64,000 nucleotides of DNA from Bacillus sp. FJAT-42315 (GTDB taxonomy: Bacteria > Bacillota > Bacilli > Bacillales > Domibacillaceae), in the NCBI RefSeq assembly GCF_002797375.1, contig NZ_KZ454941.1, positions 1,041,974-1,105,973 on the forward strand, read 5' to 3'. The first letter of the stretch is position 1. Each line of letters opens with the position of its first letter. Of the stretch, positions 52,417 through 62,016 are shown piece by piece. A program made the position numbers and the translations under genes. The notes under the pieces were generated by a model. It was not told the DNA's origin. It did not search any database and was given only the letters and a program-made list of their open reading frames with translations.

Positions 52417-53859
52417 ATGCAGAAAGAAACACAAGAAATTAAAATACCATTTTTATTCGCCATTTTGCCAATGATTGTAATGATTAGTGCGATGGCTGTG
52501 ACGATTGTTAAATTTGAAGGGAGCCCACACGTCCCGCTATTGATCGGAACAGTGTCTGCTTCTATCATTGCTTTACTATATGGATACAAATGGGAAACGA
52601 TAGAGCAGGGAGCTTATAATGGTATCAAAATGGCCTTGCCTGCTATTTTAATTATCATTATGGTTGGTTTAACGATCGGTGCTTGGATTGGTGGCGGAAT
52701 TGTCGCTACAATGATTTACTACGGATTGAAGATCATTACTCCTTCTTTATTTTTAGTGTCAATTAGTATCATTTGTGCAGTTGTTACACTTGCTATTGGA
52801 AGTTCTTGGTCAACAATGGGGACGATCGGTGTAGCAGGAATGGGGATTGGAATTAGTATGGGGATTCCCGCTCCGATGGTCGCTGGTGCTATCATTTCTG
52901 GTTCTTATTTTGGCGATAAAATGTCACCGCTTTCAGATACAACAAATTTAGCGGCTGGTATTACGGGAACGAACTTATTTGAACATATTAAGCATATGTT
53001 TTACACAACGATTCCAGGTATGCTTATCGCTTTAATTGTATACTTTTTCCTTGGACGTCAGTTCACTTCATCGAACGTAAATACAAATAATATTGATGAA
53101 ATTTTAAAATCTTTAAGTGAGAACTTTGTCATTTCTCCATGGTTGTTGCTTGTTCCAGTGTTAGTTATTGTGCTTGTAGCAAAGAAAATGCCTGCTCTAC
53201 CGGCTCTTGCTATCGGTATTTTCCTCGGTTGGGCTTGTCACGTGTTTATTCAAGGTGGAAGTTTAGCGGTTGCAACGAACACGCTTCAAAGCGGCTTCTC
53301 GATTGAAACAGGAAATGCAATGGTGGATGAATTATTTAACCGTGGTGGAATCGATGCAATGATGTATACGGTTTCCTTAACGATTGTAGCTATGACATTT
53401 GGTGGTGTGATGGAACATACAGGAATGTTAAAAGCGATCGTTCAACAAATTTTAAAATTAGCTCGTTCAGCAGGAAGTTTAATTACAGCGACAATTATGT
53501 CTGCTTTTGTTACGAATGCGACTGCTTCTGAGCAATATATTTCCATCCTTCTTCCTGGAAGAATGTACGTTACAGCGTTTCGTGAAAAGAAATTACACTC
53601 TAAAAACTTGTCGCGGGCGTTAGAGGACGGAGGAACGGTTACATCTGTATTTATCCCTTGGAACACTTGTGGTGTGTTTATTGTGTCGATGCTAGCTGTT
53701 CATCCATTTGAGTATGCGCCATATGCGGTTATGAACTATGCTGTACCAATTATCGCAATCATTATGGCTTTCCTTGGATTGAAAATTGAATATTTAACAG
53801 ATGAACAAATCAAAGAATTAGAAGAGAAAGAACTACTTCAAAAACAATCGGTATCATAA
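52417..53859 (+). CDS. NhaC-family antiporter (copy 2)
   Basis: A 480-residue carrier, paralogous to the nhaC at 30222-31670: GSSWSTMGTIGVAGMGIG, SGSYFGDKMSPLSDTTNLAAGITGTNLFEH and EDGGTVTSVFIPWNTCGVFI. Labelled Na+/H+ antiporter by family; because it lies beside rocR and the roc genes and shares promoter boxes with them, exchange of an amino acid such as arginine or ornithine is a reasonable alternative, which is inference. ATG at 52417 behind AAAGGAGAG. Confidence 0.86.
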   Translation: MQKETQEIKIPFLFAILPMIVMISAMAVTIVKFEGSPHVPLLIGTVSASIIALLYGYKWETIEQGAYNGIKMALPAILIIIMVGLTIGAWIGGGIVATMIYYGLKIITPSLFLVSISIICAVVTLAIGSSWSTMGTIGVAGMGIGISMGIPAPMVAGAIISGSYFGDKMSPLSDTTNLAAGITGTNLFEHIKHMFYTTIPGMLIALIVYFFLGRQFTSSNVNTNNIDEILKSLSENFVISPWLLLVPVLVIVLVAKKMPALPALAIGIFLGWACHVFIQGGSLAVATNTLQSGFSIETGNAMVDELFNRGGIDAMMYTVSLTIVAMTFGGVMEHTGMLKAIVQQILKLARSAGSLITATIMSAFVTNATASEQYISILLPGRMYVTAFREKKLHSKNLSRALEDGGTVTSVFIPWNTCGVFIVSMLAVHPFEYAPYAVMNYAVPIIAIIMAFLGLKIEYLTDEQIKELEEKELLQKQSVS

Positions 53860-53860
53860 A

Positions 53861-53901
53861 GAAAAAGAGCTGCCTTCAGATATGAAGGCAGCTCTTTTTT
53901 T
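53861..53901. terminator. Bidirectional terminator between nhaC and rocR-like gene
   Basis: AAAAAGAGCTGCCTTCA/TGAAGGCAGCTCTTTTT stem shared by two convergent genes. Confidence 0.92.
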
Positions 53902-53908
53902 AGCTTAA

Positions 53909-55315
53909 TTAATGGATCTTTTTGCTGATATCATATTTTCGAATGCGGTATTGCAAGTTTTGACGGCTCATTCCAAGTGCTTTCGCCGTTTTGGTTACAT
54001 TATGTTCATGGTGCTGAAGTGCTTTTTTAATATAATAAGTTTCTGCTTCTTGGATATACTCATCAAGAGGCAGAACTGTTTTTGGTTGATAAAGAAATCC
54101 TTCTATTTTTTCAAACTCTTTTGATTCTACACTCATCCCTGATTTATTTCGGAAGGTACTTGGTAAGTGGGTGAAGGTAATGATATCTTCGTGGTCCATC
54201 AAGTTCATTGCTCCTTCGATCGTATGCTCAAGTTCGCGGACATTTCCAGGCCATTCATAATCATGGAAATATTCCTTTGTTTCTTCATCAAGTGATTGGA
54301 TGTGCATACCGAATAGGTGATTGTACTTGTTGATGAAAAATTGGGAAAGAAGGTCGATATCCTCTTTTCGTTCGCGAAGCGGTGGGATAAATACAGAGAC
54401 GACGCTTAAGCGGTAATATAAATCTTTTCTCAATTTGTTCGCCGCTATGGCATCGATCGGATCTTCACTAATGGTCGCAATTAGACGTACGTCGATTGGG
54501 ATCTCCTTCGTATCACCTTCACGTCGAAGCTTTTTCTCTTGTATGACACGGAACAATTTCGCTTGTAAAGTCAAACTCAAAGCATCGATTTCATCCAGTA
54601 ATAAAGTACCGCCATTGGCCTGTTCAAATAATCCTGGTCGCTCGTCATTAGCGTCAGATTCCCCACTGCTACCAAAGAGAATGCTCTCCATTAATGTGTC
54701 TGGAAGGGCGGCGCAATTTTGAGAAATAAACGGCTGATTAGAGCGAGAGCTACCGTTATGAATACTTTCGGCGAATAATTCTTTTCCTGTTCCGATTTCG
54801 CCTGCGATTAACACAGAAGAGGAGGTGCGAGTGGCTCGCTTGCTCGTTTCGATCGCTTCGATGACTGCTGGATTTTTGCTAATGATATTGTCAAAGGTAT
54901 AATGTGTATCGCCTTTTTTCAAAATGTTTTCTTGAATCATTTTTTCAAGTTTAGTAACATCTTTAGCTATTTCGACAGCGCCGATGACCATTGAGTCTTC
55001 GATGATCGGGAATGTATGGTTAATCGTTGTAATTTCATGTCCGTTAATGTTAAAGTACGTTTGTTTAATATTTTGAATGGCTTCTCCAGTTTGTAACACC
55101 TGCAAAAGAGTACTATCTTCGGCGCGATCGAATTGGAACACGTCAAGAAGGTTTCGATCTAGTACATCCTCAATCCCCATGCCTTCAATTTCCCGCATTT
55201 TTTTATTGTATATAATCGTCTTTTCATTGGAATCAATAACATGTATGCCTAAATCGATTTTCTCTAAGACTTCTGAATACATCGTCAATAATAATTCTAA
55301 ATCTTTTAAAGACAT
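53909..55315 (-). CDS. rocR: RocR-like enhancer-binding protein lacking the GAFTGA loop
   Basis: A 468-residue regulator built like RocR: N-terminal PAS (IDLGIHVIDSNEKTIIYNKKM), AAA+ domain with Walker A GEIGTGKE, Walker B GGTLLLDEID and arginine fingers in RKDLYYRLSVVSVFIPPLRER, and a Fis-type helix-turn-helix (NVTKTAKALGMSRQNLQYRIRKY). Where sigma-54 activators have LFG-x4-GAFTGA, this one reads LFGSSGESDANDERPGLF, so the sigma-54 contact loop is lost. RocR of B. subtilis activates the roc genes with sigma-54 in response to arginine/ornithine. This protein may instead work at sigma-A promoters, as TyrR does. It is divergent from rocA. ATG at 55315. Confidence 0.85.
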   Translation of the reverse strand: MSLKDLELLLTMYSEVLEKIDLGIHVIDSNEKTIIYNKKMREIEGMGIEDVLDRNLLDVFQFDRAEDSTLLQVLQTGEAIQNIKQTYFNINGHEITTINHTFPIIEDSMVIGAVEIAKDVTKLEKMIQENILKKGDTHYTFDNIISKNPAVIEAIETSKRATRTSSSVLIAGEIGTGKELFAESIHNGSSRSNQPFISQNCAALPDTLMESILFGSSGESDANDERPGLFEQANGGTLLLDEIDALSLTLQAKLFRVIQEKKLRREGDTKEIPIDVRLIATISEDPIDAIAANKLRKDLYYRLSVVSVFIPPLRERKEDIDLLSQFFINKYNHLFGMHIQSLDEETKEYFHDYEWPGNVRELEHTIEGAMNLMDHEDIITFTHLPSTFRNKSGMSVESKEFEKIEGFLYQPKTVLPLDEYIQEAETYYIKKALQHHEHNVTKTAKALGMSRQNLQYRIRKYDISKKIH

Positions 55316-55382
55316 CAAATCTTCCCCCTGTTTGTAAATTTATTATTATTTTATGAAAAAACACTTGAAAAAAGCAATAATA

Positions 55383-55423
55383 TTTTGCATTATTATAGTG
55401 TAAGGGTTTTCCTTATGCAAAAT
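55383..55423. promoter_or_regulatory. Inverted TTTTGCAT boxes and promoter between rocR and rocA
   Basis: TTTTGCAT (55383-55390) and ATGCAAAAT (55415-55423) form an inverted repeat. On the minus strand TTGCAT-17 bp-TATAAT, an excellent sigma-A promoter for the rocR-like gene, lies exactly across it. On the plus strand a TTGAAA-17-CATTAT could serve rocA. Factor binding here would affect both genes. A sigma-54 promoter is not convincing: only GGG-TTTTCCTTAT-GC resembles one. Confidence 0.6.
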
Positions 55424-55496
55424 TTTTTTTCACCAAACGGATGTTTGATGAAAAAATGAGCATTTAAAATTTTTATTAATCAGAGGAGGAAATAGC

Positions 55497-57035
55497 ATGA
55501 TTCCTTATAAACATGAACCATTTACAGATTTTTCACAAGAAGAAAATAAAAAAGCATACGAAGAGGCGTTAGCCCTTGTACAAGGTTATTTAGGTCAAGA
55601 TTACCCACTTGTAATCGGTGGGGAAAAAATCACGACAGAAGATAAAATCACTTCTTACAACCCAGCGGACAAACAAGAAGTGATCGGTCGCGTATCAAAA
55701 GCGAGCCAAGAGCTAGCAGAGCAAGCGATGCAAGCTGCGGTAGAAACATTTGAAACTTGGAAGAAAGTAAAGCCAGAAGTTCGCGCGGATGTATTATTCA
55801 AAGCAGCTGCGATTATCCGTCGCCGCAAGCATGAATTCTCTGCTTTATTAACAAAAGAAGCAGGAAAGCCGATGAACGAAGCGGATGCGGATACAGCGGA
55901 AGCGATCGACTTCTTAGAATTCTACGCTCGTCAAATGCTACAAATTAAAGATGGCGTGAAAGTAGAAAGCCGCCCAGGCGAATTCAACCGTTACGGCTAC
56001 ATTCCATTAGGAGTAGGGATCATCATCTCTCCTTGGAACTTCCCACTTGCGATCATGGCTGGTACAACAGTTGCGGCAATCGTAACAGGAAATACAGTTC
56101 TATTAAAACCAGCTTCTACAACGCCAATCGTGGCAGCGAAATTCGTTGAAGTTATGGAAGAAGCAGGTCTTCCAAAAGGCGTATTAAACTTCGTACCAGG
56201 AAGTGGCGCAGAAGTAGGCGACTACTTAGTAGACCATCCGAAAACACGCTTCATCTCGTTCACAGGTTCTCGTGACGTAGGTCTTCGCATCTTTGAACGT
56301 GCGTCTAAAGTAAACGAAGGTCAAATTTGGTTAAAACGTGTGATCGCTGAAATGGGCGGAAAAGACACGATCGTTGTCGATAAAGAAGCAGATCTTGAAT
56401 TAGCGGCTCAATCGATCGTGAAATCAGCGTTCGGTTTCTCAGGACAAAAATGTTCTGCTTGTTCTCGTGCAGTAATCGTAGAAGATGTGTACGATCAAGT
56501 ATTAAACCGTGCAGTAGAATTAACGAAAGAAATTTCAGCAGGTAATCCGTTAGAGCATTACATGGGTCCAGTGATTGACCAAGCTGCTTTCGATAAAGTG
56601 ATGAGCTATGCGAAACTTGGTCACGAAGAAGGTCGCGTATTAACAGGTGGCGAAGGCGATGATTCGAAAGGTTACTTCGTTCAACCGACAATCGTAGCGG
56701 ACGTGGATCCGAAAGCTCGTTTAATGCAAGAAGAAATCTTTGGCCCAGTTGTGGCGTTTGCAAAAGCGAAAGACTTCGATCATGCGCTTGAAATTGCGAA
56801 CAACACAGAGTACGGCTTAACAGGTGCGGTGATCACAACCAACCGTGCGAACATGGAAAAAGCTCGTGAAGAGTTCCATGTAGGTAACCTATACTTCAAC
56901 CGCGGCTGTACAGGAGCAATCGTTGGTTACCAACCATTCGGCGGCTTCAACATGTCAGGAACAGACTCTAAAGCAGGTGGCCCTGACTACTTACAGCTAC
57001 ACATGCAAGCAAAAACAACTTCAGAAATGCTGTAA
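55497..57035 (+). CDS. rocA: L-glutamate gamma-semialdehyde dehydrogenase RocA
   Basis: A 512-residue aldehyde dehydrogenase oxidising glutamate-gamma-semialdehyde (P5C) to glutamate with NAD+. Landmarks: [38 protein letters not shown], catalytic Glu in [13 protein letters not shown] and catalytic Cys in [13 protein letters not shown]. The C-terminus [15 protein letters not shown] is typical of the RocA/PutC family. ATG at 55497 with AGAGGAGG upstream. Its codons are strongly adapted, suggesting high expression. Confidence 0.95.
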   Translation: MIPYKHEPFTDFSQEENKKAYEEALALVQGYLGQDYPLVIGGEKITTEDKITSYNPADKQEVIGRVSKASQELAEQAMQAAVETFETWKKVKPEVRADVLFKAAAIIRRRKHEFSALLTKEAGKPMNEADADTAEAIDFLEFYARQMLQIKDGVKVESRPGEFNRYGYIPLGVGIIISPWNFPLAIMAGTTVAAIVTGNTVLLKPASTTPIVAAKFVEVMEEAGLPKGVLNFVPGSGAEVGDYLVDHPKTRFISFTGSRDVGLRIFERASKVNEGQIWLKRVIAEMGGKDTIVVDKEADLELAAQSIVKSAFGFSGQKCSACSRAVIVEDVYDQVLNRAVELTKEISAGNPLEHYMGPVIDQAAFDKVMSYAKLGHEEGRVLTGGEGDDSKGYFVQPTIVADVDPKARLMQEEIFGPVVAFAKAKDFDHALEIANNTEYGLTGAVITTNRANMEKAREEFHVGNLYFNRGCTGAIVGYQPFGGFNMSGTDSKAGGPDYLQLHMQAKTTSEML

Positions 57036-57056
57036 TATCTTTTCTGTGACTTGACT

Positions 57057-57105
57057 AAAGGGAAAAGAGCGAAGAGGTCGGATAAGTGCTTCGCTCCCCT
57101 TTTTT
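57057..57105 (+). terminator. Terminator or attenuator between rocA and rocD
   Basis: AAGGG-AAAA-GAGCGAAG pairs with CTTCGCTCCCCTT, leaving a four-A bulge, and is followed by TTTTTT. It may uncouple rocA from rocD-rocG. Confidence 0.75.
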
Positions 57106-57138
57106 ATAATAAAGTACGTAACATCCACGAGGAGGACT

Positions 57139-58341
57139 ATGATGACTACAAACGTTAATTCTCAACAAATTATTGAAACAACAGACCGATATGGAGCTCA
57201 CAACTATCATCCACTACCAATCGTTATTTCTGAAGCTGAAGGAGTTTGGGTGAAAGATCCAGAAGGCAACAAATTTATGGATATGCTTAGTGCATACTCT
57301 GCGGTAAACCAAGGACACCGTCATCCGAAAATTATCGAAGCTTTGAAAGAGCAAGCAGATCGTGTAACATTAACATCACGTGCCTTCCATAATGATCAGT
57401 TAGGCCCTTGGTATGAGAAGATCTGTAAAATGTCAAACAAAGAAATGGCTCTTCCAATGAACACAGGAGCTGAAGCTGTAGAAACAGCAATTAAAGCTGC
57501 AAGACGTTGGGGATATGATGTCAAGAAAATTTCTGATGGCCAAGCAGAAATTATTGCTTGCGAAGGTAACTTCCATGGTCGTACAATGGGAGCAGTATCA
57601 CTGTCATCAGAAGCGGAATACAAACGTGGTTTCGGCCCAATGCTTCCTGGTATTAAGCTAGTTCCTTATGGCGATGTAAACGCTCTTAAAGAAATGATCA
57701 CACCAAATACAGCAGCTTTCATTATTGAACCAATCCAAGGAGAAGCGGGTATTAACATTCCTCCAGCTGGTTATTTAAAAGCAGCTTATGAACTATGTAA
57801 AGAAAATAATGTTCTTTTCATTGCTGATGAAATTCAAGCAGGTCTTGCTCGTACTGGAAAAATGTTTGCATGTGAGTGGGAAGGTTTTGAACCGGATATG
57901 TACATTCTTGGTAAAGCACTTGGAGGCGGAGTATTCCCAATCTCTTGTGTAGTTGCTAACAAGGATATTTTAGGTGTGTTCAACCCTGGTTCACACGGAT
58001 CAACTTTCGGTGGAAACCCAATGGCTTGTGCTGTATCTTTAGCTGCTCTTGATGTACTTGAGAATGAAAAGCTAGCTGAACGTTCTTTAGAATTAGGAGA
58101 ATATTTCGTAAGCAAACTAAAAGAAATTCAAAACCCTATGATTAAAGACGTTCGTGGTAGAGGATTATTTATCGGTGTTGAGCTGACAGAACCAGCTCGT
58201 AAATATTGCGAAGCATTGAAAGAAGAAAACTTGCTTTGTAAAGAAACTCATGACACAGTGATCCGTTTTGCTCCTCCATTAGTTATTACGAAAGAAGAAT
58301 TGGATTGGGCAATCGAACGTATTCAAAAAGTACTAGGGTAA
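57139..58341 (+). CDS. rocD: Ornithine aminotransferase RocD
   Basis: A 400-residue class-III PLP aminotransferase that converts ornithine and 2-oxoglutarate to glutamate semialdehyde and glutamate. Evidence: [24 protein letters not shown] at the start, [32 protein letters not shown] and the PLP Lys in [12 protein letters not shown]. It supplies the substrate of RocA. Start ATG at 57139, with a second ATG next to it; GAGGAGG lies upstream. 46 bp separate it from rocG. Confidence 0.96.
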   Translation: MMTTNVNSQQIIETTDRYGAHNYHPLPIVISEAEGVWVKDPEGNKFMDMLSAYSAVNQGHRHPKIIEALKEQADRVTLTSRAFHNDQLGPWYEKICKMSNKEMALPMNTGAEAVETAIKAARRWGYDVKKISDGQAEIIACEGNFHGRTMGAVSLSSEAEYKRGFGPMLPGIKLVPYGDVNALKEMITPNTAAFIIEPIQGEAGINIPPAGYLKAAYELCKENNVLFIADEIQAGLARTGKMFACEWEGFEPDMYILGKALGGGVFPISCVVANKDILGVFNPGSHGSTFGGNPMACAVSLAALDVLENEKLAERSLELGEYFVSKLKEIQNPMIKDVRGRGLFIGVELTEPARKYCEALKEENLLCKETHDTVIRFAPPLVITKEELDWAIERIQKVLG

Positions 58342-58387
58342 CCTCGTACAAACTACTGATAATTAAGATAAAAGAGGCGAATATCAA

Positions 58388-59632
58388 ATGTCGGAAAATC
58401 TAAATTTATTCACATCTACTCAGAATGTCATTAAAGAGGCGCTGACAAAGCTGGGCTATACGGAAGAAATGTACGAGCTTTTAAAAGAGCCGCTTCGCAT
58501 GTTAACAGTCCGCATTCCAGTACGTATGGATGACGGATCTACAAAGGTTTTTACTGGATATAGAGCACAGCATAGTGATGCAGCTGGTCCTTCTAAAGGA
58601 GGAGTTCGCTTTCATCCTGAGGTGAATGAAGAAGAAGTGAAAGCATTAGCAGCGTGGATGACATTAAAAGCTGGTATTGTTGACTTACCGTATGGAGGGG
58701 GAAAAGGCGGAGTTGTTTGTGACCCTCGTCAAATGTCAATGGGAGAAGTCGAACGTTTGAGCCGTGGATATGTTCGTGCCATCAGTCAAATGGTTGGTCC
58801 GACAAAAGATATTCCAGCTCCAGATGTATATACGAACTCTCAAATTATGGCATGGATGATGGATGAATACAGCCGCATTCGCGAGTATGATTCTCCAAAC
58901 TTCATTACAGGAAAGCCACTTGTTCTTGGTGGATCTCACGGACGTGAGAAAGCAACAGCTCAAGGGGTAACGATCTGTATTAAAGAAGCAGCGAAAAAAG
59001 TTGGGATTAACGTTGAAGGTGCACGTATTGTTATCCAAGGTTTTGGTAATGCAGGAAGCTTCTTAGCGAAGTTTATGCATGATGCTGGAGCGAAAGTAAT
59101 CGGTATTTCAGATGCGTACGGAGCGCTTCATGATCCTAACGGTTTAGATGTTGATTATTTACTTGATCGTCGTGATAGTTTTGGAACGATCACTACATTG
59201 TTTGAAAACACGATCTCTAATCAGGAGCTTTTAGAACTTGATTGTGATATTTTAGTACCAGCGGCGATTTCTAACCAAATTACAGAAGAAAACGCTCATA
59301 ATATTAAAGCATCGATCGTTGTTGAAGCAGCAAATGGTCCAACGACATTAGAAGCGACGAAGATCTTGACAGATCGCGGCATTCTTCTTGTACCAGATGT
59401 GTTAGCTAGCTCTGGTGGAGTAACAGTTTCATACTTTGAGTGGGTACAAAACAACCAAGGTTATTACTGGACGGAAGAAGAAGTTAACGACAAACTTGAA
59501 AGCACGTTGGTTTCTGCGTTCAACAATATTTATGAAACATCTCAAACTCGTGGAGTGAATATGCGTTTAGCGGCTTACATGGTAGGAGTCCGTAGAACAG
59601 CTGAAGCTTCCAAGTTCAGAGGATGGGTATAA
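58388..59632 (+). CDS. rocG: NAD-dependent glutamate dehydrogenase RocG
   Basis: A 414-residue Glu/Leu/Phe/Val dehydrogenase. Substrate and catalytic region: GGVRFHPEVNEEEVKALAAWMTLKAGIVDLPYGGGKGGV (catalytic lysines); nucleotide-binding GFGNAGSFLAKF. It deaminates glutamate to 2-oxoglutarate and ammonium, completing ornithine breakdown. It shares a likely transcript with rocD. No obvious upstream cre site; in B. subtilis rocG also binds GltC. Confidence 0.94.
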   Translation: MSENLNLFTSTQNVIKEALTKLGYTEEMYELLKEPLRMLTVRIPVRMDDGSTKVFTGYRAQHSDAAGPSKGGVRFHPEVNEEEVKALAAWMTLKAGIVDLPYGGGKGGVVCDPRQMSMGEVERLSRGYVRAISQMVGPTKDIPAPDVYTNSQIMAWMMDEYSRIREYDSPNFITGKPLVLGGSHGREKATAQGVTICIKEAAKKVGINVEGARIVIQGFGNAGSFLAKFMHDAGAKVIGISDAYGALHDPNGLDVDYLLDRRDSFGTITTLFENTISNQELLELDCDILVPAAISNQITEENAHNIKASIVVEAANGPTTLEATKILTDRGILLVPDVLASSGGVTVSYFEWVQNNQGYYWTEEEVNDKLESTLVSAFNNIYETSQTRGVNMRLAAYMVGVRRTAEASKFRGWV

Positions 59633-59664
59633 TTAGATAGAAAACCGCATATAATTGCCACAAA

Positions 59665-59699
59665 TTAGGCCAGTGAGATTGCTCTCACTGGCCTTTATT
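59665..59699. terminator. Terminator of rocDG
   Basis: AGGCCAGTGAGA/TCTCACTGGCCT stem with short T tract; also at the end of the convergent yuzA. Confidence 0.9.
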
Positions 59700-59703
59700 T
59701 CGA

Positions 59704-59934
59704 TTATGTGGAAGCGGGATTTCTTCTGAACTTTACTTCTTCATCTGGCTTAAACAGTAAACCGAGGTTGATGAGTCCAGCAAGACCAACTAGTGTATAA
59801 ATAATTCTAGAAAGACCGGACGTCTGTCCTCCAAAAATGGCGGCTACTAAATCAAACCGAAATAAGCCAATTAATCCCCAGTTAATAGCTCCAATAATGG
59901 TTAGGGCTAAAGCGAAGCGTTGAAGTCCACTCAT
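59704..59934 (-). CDS. yuzA: YuzA-like DUF378 membrane protein
   Basis: A 76-residue protein with two membrane helices, FALALTIIGAINWGLIGLFRFDLVAAIFGG (GAxNWGLxG motif) and IIYTLVGLAGLINLGLLF. It matches DUF378/YuzA. The ATG at 59934 has AAAGGAGGG upstream; an earlier in-frame ATG lies before that site. Function is unknown. B. subtilis has yuzA near pgi too. Confidence 0.9.
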   Translation of the reverse strand: MSGLQRFALALTIIGAINWGLIGLFRFDLVAAIFGGQTSGLSRIIYTLVGLAGLINLGLLFKPDEEVKFRRNPAST

Positions 59935-60125
59935 GAGATTCCCTCCTTTCATCTCTGACAGCCTTAGTATGTGTTATCGTCTTTTTTTTATACAACGAGC
60001 AACTTATTGCTGTATGTAAGAGGAACTATTCTTATATTTCTCACAAATCTGTCTTCATGAATAAATCGTGATTCACTACTAAAAAAAGAAAAAATTTCTA
60101 TCTTTTTTCCTTGCTTCCTTTCGCA

Positions 60126-60149
60126 GTTAAAGTTAAAGTTAAAGTGAAA
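60126..60149 (+). repeat. GTTAAA hexamer repeat before pgi
   Basis: Three exact GTTAAA units plus a fourth GTGAAA lie 26-49 bp upstream of the pgi start. Copy-number change would alter promoter or leader spacing. Confidence 0.7.
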
Positions 60150-60174
60150 AAAGTAGAACGGAGGCCTCGTGGCA

Positions 60175-61530
60175 ATGACCCATATTAAGTTTGACTATTC
60201 CAAAGCATTATCCTTTTTTGGTGAACATGAATTGGAGTATTTGCGAGATGCAGTAAAGGTGGCACATCATTCCTTGCATGAAAAAACAGGGCAAGGGGGG
60301 GAGTTTACTGGATGGGTTGAATTACCTACTGAATACGATCAAGAGGAATTTTCTCGCATTCAAAAAGCAGCTGACAAAATTAAAAGCGATTCAGATGTGT
60401 TAGTCGTCATCGGAATTGGTGGTTCCTACTTAGGAGCAAAAGCAGCTATTGATATGCTGAGTCATAGCTTTTACAATCTTTTATCGAAAGAAAAGCGAAA
60501 GACTCCACAAATTCTTTTTGTGGGGAACAATTTGAGTTCCTCTTACATGAAAGAGTTGTGTGATGTATTAGAAGGGAAAGATTGGTCGATTAATGTGATT
60601 TCTAAATCAGGTACAACGACCGAACCAGCTGTTGCTTTTCGAATGTTTCGCAAGCTGTTGGAAGAAAAATACGGGGTGGATGAGGCGAGACGACGGATTT
60701 ATGCCACAACGGATCGCAAAAAAGGAGCGCTTAAAACACTCTCCTTAAGTGAAGGATATGAATCGTTTATTATCCCTGATGATGTAGGGGGTCGCTTTTC
60801 TGTGTTAACAGCAGTCGGATTATTACCGATCGCTGTAAGTGGAGCGGACATCACTGAGATGATGAAAGGTGCAGCGCAAGCGGTTGAGGAATTAAGTGAG
60901 TCTGAGTTAGATCAAAACATCGCTTATCAATACGCGGCTGTTCGGCGTGTATTGTACAATCAAGGAAAGACGATTGAAATGCTCGTGAATTACGAACCAG
61001 GGCTGCAATACTTCTCTGAATGGTGGAAGCAATTGTTTGGAGAAAGCGAAGGGAAAGATCGAAAGGGAATTTTCCCGGCATCTGCTAACTTTTCAACCGA
61101 CCTTCATTCATTAGGACAATATGTTCAGGAAGGGCGTCGAGATTTATTTGAAACGGTGATTAAAGTAGAAACGCCTAGACAAGAACAAATCATTGAAGAA
61201 GATGCGGTTGATTTAGATGGGTTAAATTACCTAGCAGGAAAAACAATCGATTTCGTTAATCAAAAAGCGTTTGAAGGCACATTACTTGCTCATACAGATG
61301 GCGGCGTGCCGAACTTAATTGTCACAATACCTAAAATGGATGCTTACTCTTTCGGGTATCTTGTGTATTTCTTTGAAAAAGCTTGTGCGATGAGTTGTTA
61401 CTTATTAGGGGTCAATCCGTTTGACCAACCAGGTGTTGAAGCGTATAAAGTGAACATGTTTGCTTTGCTTGGTAAGCCAGGTTATGAAGATAAGAAGCAA
61501 GAGCTTGAAGGAAGATTAACGTCTAAATAA
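60175..61530 (+). CDS. pgi: Glucose-6-phosphate isomerase Pgi
   Basis: A 451-residue glycolytic enzyme interconverting glucose-6-phosphate and fructose-6-phosphate. Phosphate-binding sites [15 protein letters not shown] and [11 protein letters not shown] and the signature [12 protein letters not shown] are present, with [19 protein letters not shown] and [11 protein letters not shown]. The ATG at 60175 matches the family start (THIKFDY) and lies 10 nt after GGAGG; the GTG at 60169 is only 4 nt from it. Confidence 0.97.
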   Translation: MTHIKFDYSKALSFFGEHELEYLRDAVKVAHHSLHEKTGQGGEFTGWVELPTEYDQEEFSRIQKAADKIKSDSDVLVVIGIGGSYLGAKAAIDMLSHSFYNLLSKEKRKTPQILFVGNNLSSSYMKELCDVLEGKDWSINVISKSGTTTEPAVAFRMFRKLLEEKYGVDEARRRIYATTDRKKGALKTLSLSEGYESFIIPDDVGGRFSVLTAVGLLPIAVSGADITEMMKGAAQAVEELSESELDQNIAYQYAAVRRVLYNQGKTIEMLVNYEPGLQYFSEWWKQLFGESEGKDRKGIFPASANFSTDLHSLGQYVQEGRRDLFETVIKVETPRQEQIIEEDAVDLDGLNYLAGKTIDFVNQKAFEGTLLAHTDGGVPNLIVTIPKMDAYSFGYLVYFFEKACAMSCYLLGVNPFDQPGVEAYKVNMFALLGKPGYEDKKQELEGRLTSK

Positions 61531-61560
61531 AAAATCGCGGAGAAATCCGCGATTTTTTTT
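61528..61560 (+). terminator. Terminator of pgi
   Basis: AAAAATCGCGG/CCGCGATTTTT stem with an eight-T tail. Confidence 0.93.
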
Positions 61561-61608
61561 GTTTTAGGAAATACTAAAGGAAATGGAATATAGAAAGGAG
61601 AGGATATC

Positions 61609-62016
61609 ATGATTACACTTGCTTCATCACTACAGGGGAAGCAATTTAATTTGTATGAGTTAGAACAAAAATTAAAGCCGATGGGATTTGTAATCGGCGG
61701 CAATTGGGATTATGATCATGGTTCATTTGATTACAAAATTGATGATGAAGGGGGATACCAGTTTTTGCGGTTGCCCTTTTCAGCGACAGATGGTCAGTTA
61801 GACTCACCGGGCGTATCGGTTCGTTTCAGTCAGCCGTATATGTTAGCCCATGTGTATCAACGAGGACTTGATGATTATGCCAGCGCAGGCGTGGTTAGCG
61901 GTTCAACTAATCAATTTTCTGAACCGCAAGACCCGGACGGACAAGTGAAAGAAAAGTATATCATTGCTGGGAAACGGCTGTTAGAAGAAGTAGAAGCTAT
62001 TCTTAACGTTGAATAA
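61609..62016 (+). CDS. yugN: YugN-like family protein
   Basis: A 135-residue cytosolic protein (LASSLQGKQFNLYELEQKLKPMGFVIGGNWDYDHGSFDYKID), the YugN-like family. It has no catalytic motif I recognise. ATG at 61609 follows AAAGGAGAGG. Its 3' end overlaps the end of the convergent potassium-channel gene by 14 bp. Function is unknown. Confidence 0.9.
   Translation: MITLASSLQGKQFNLYELEQKLKPMGFVIGGNWDYDHGSFDYKIDDEGGYQFLRLPFSATDGQLDSPGVSVRFSQPYMLAHVYQRGLDDYASAGVVSGSTNQFSEPQDPDGQVKEKYIIAGKRLLEEVEAILNVE

Noticed and set aside
55395-55420. Sigma-54 promoter of rocA (GGG-TTTTCCTTAT-GC)
   Set aside because: Spacing fits, but the CAC and TT positions do not, and the RocR-like neighbour lacks GAFTGA; I left it as unproven.
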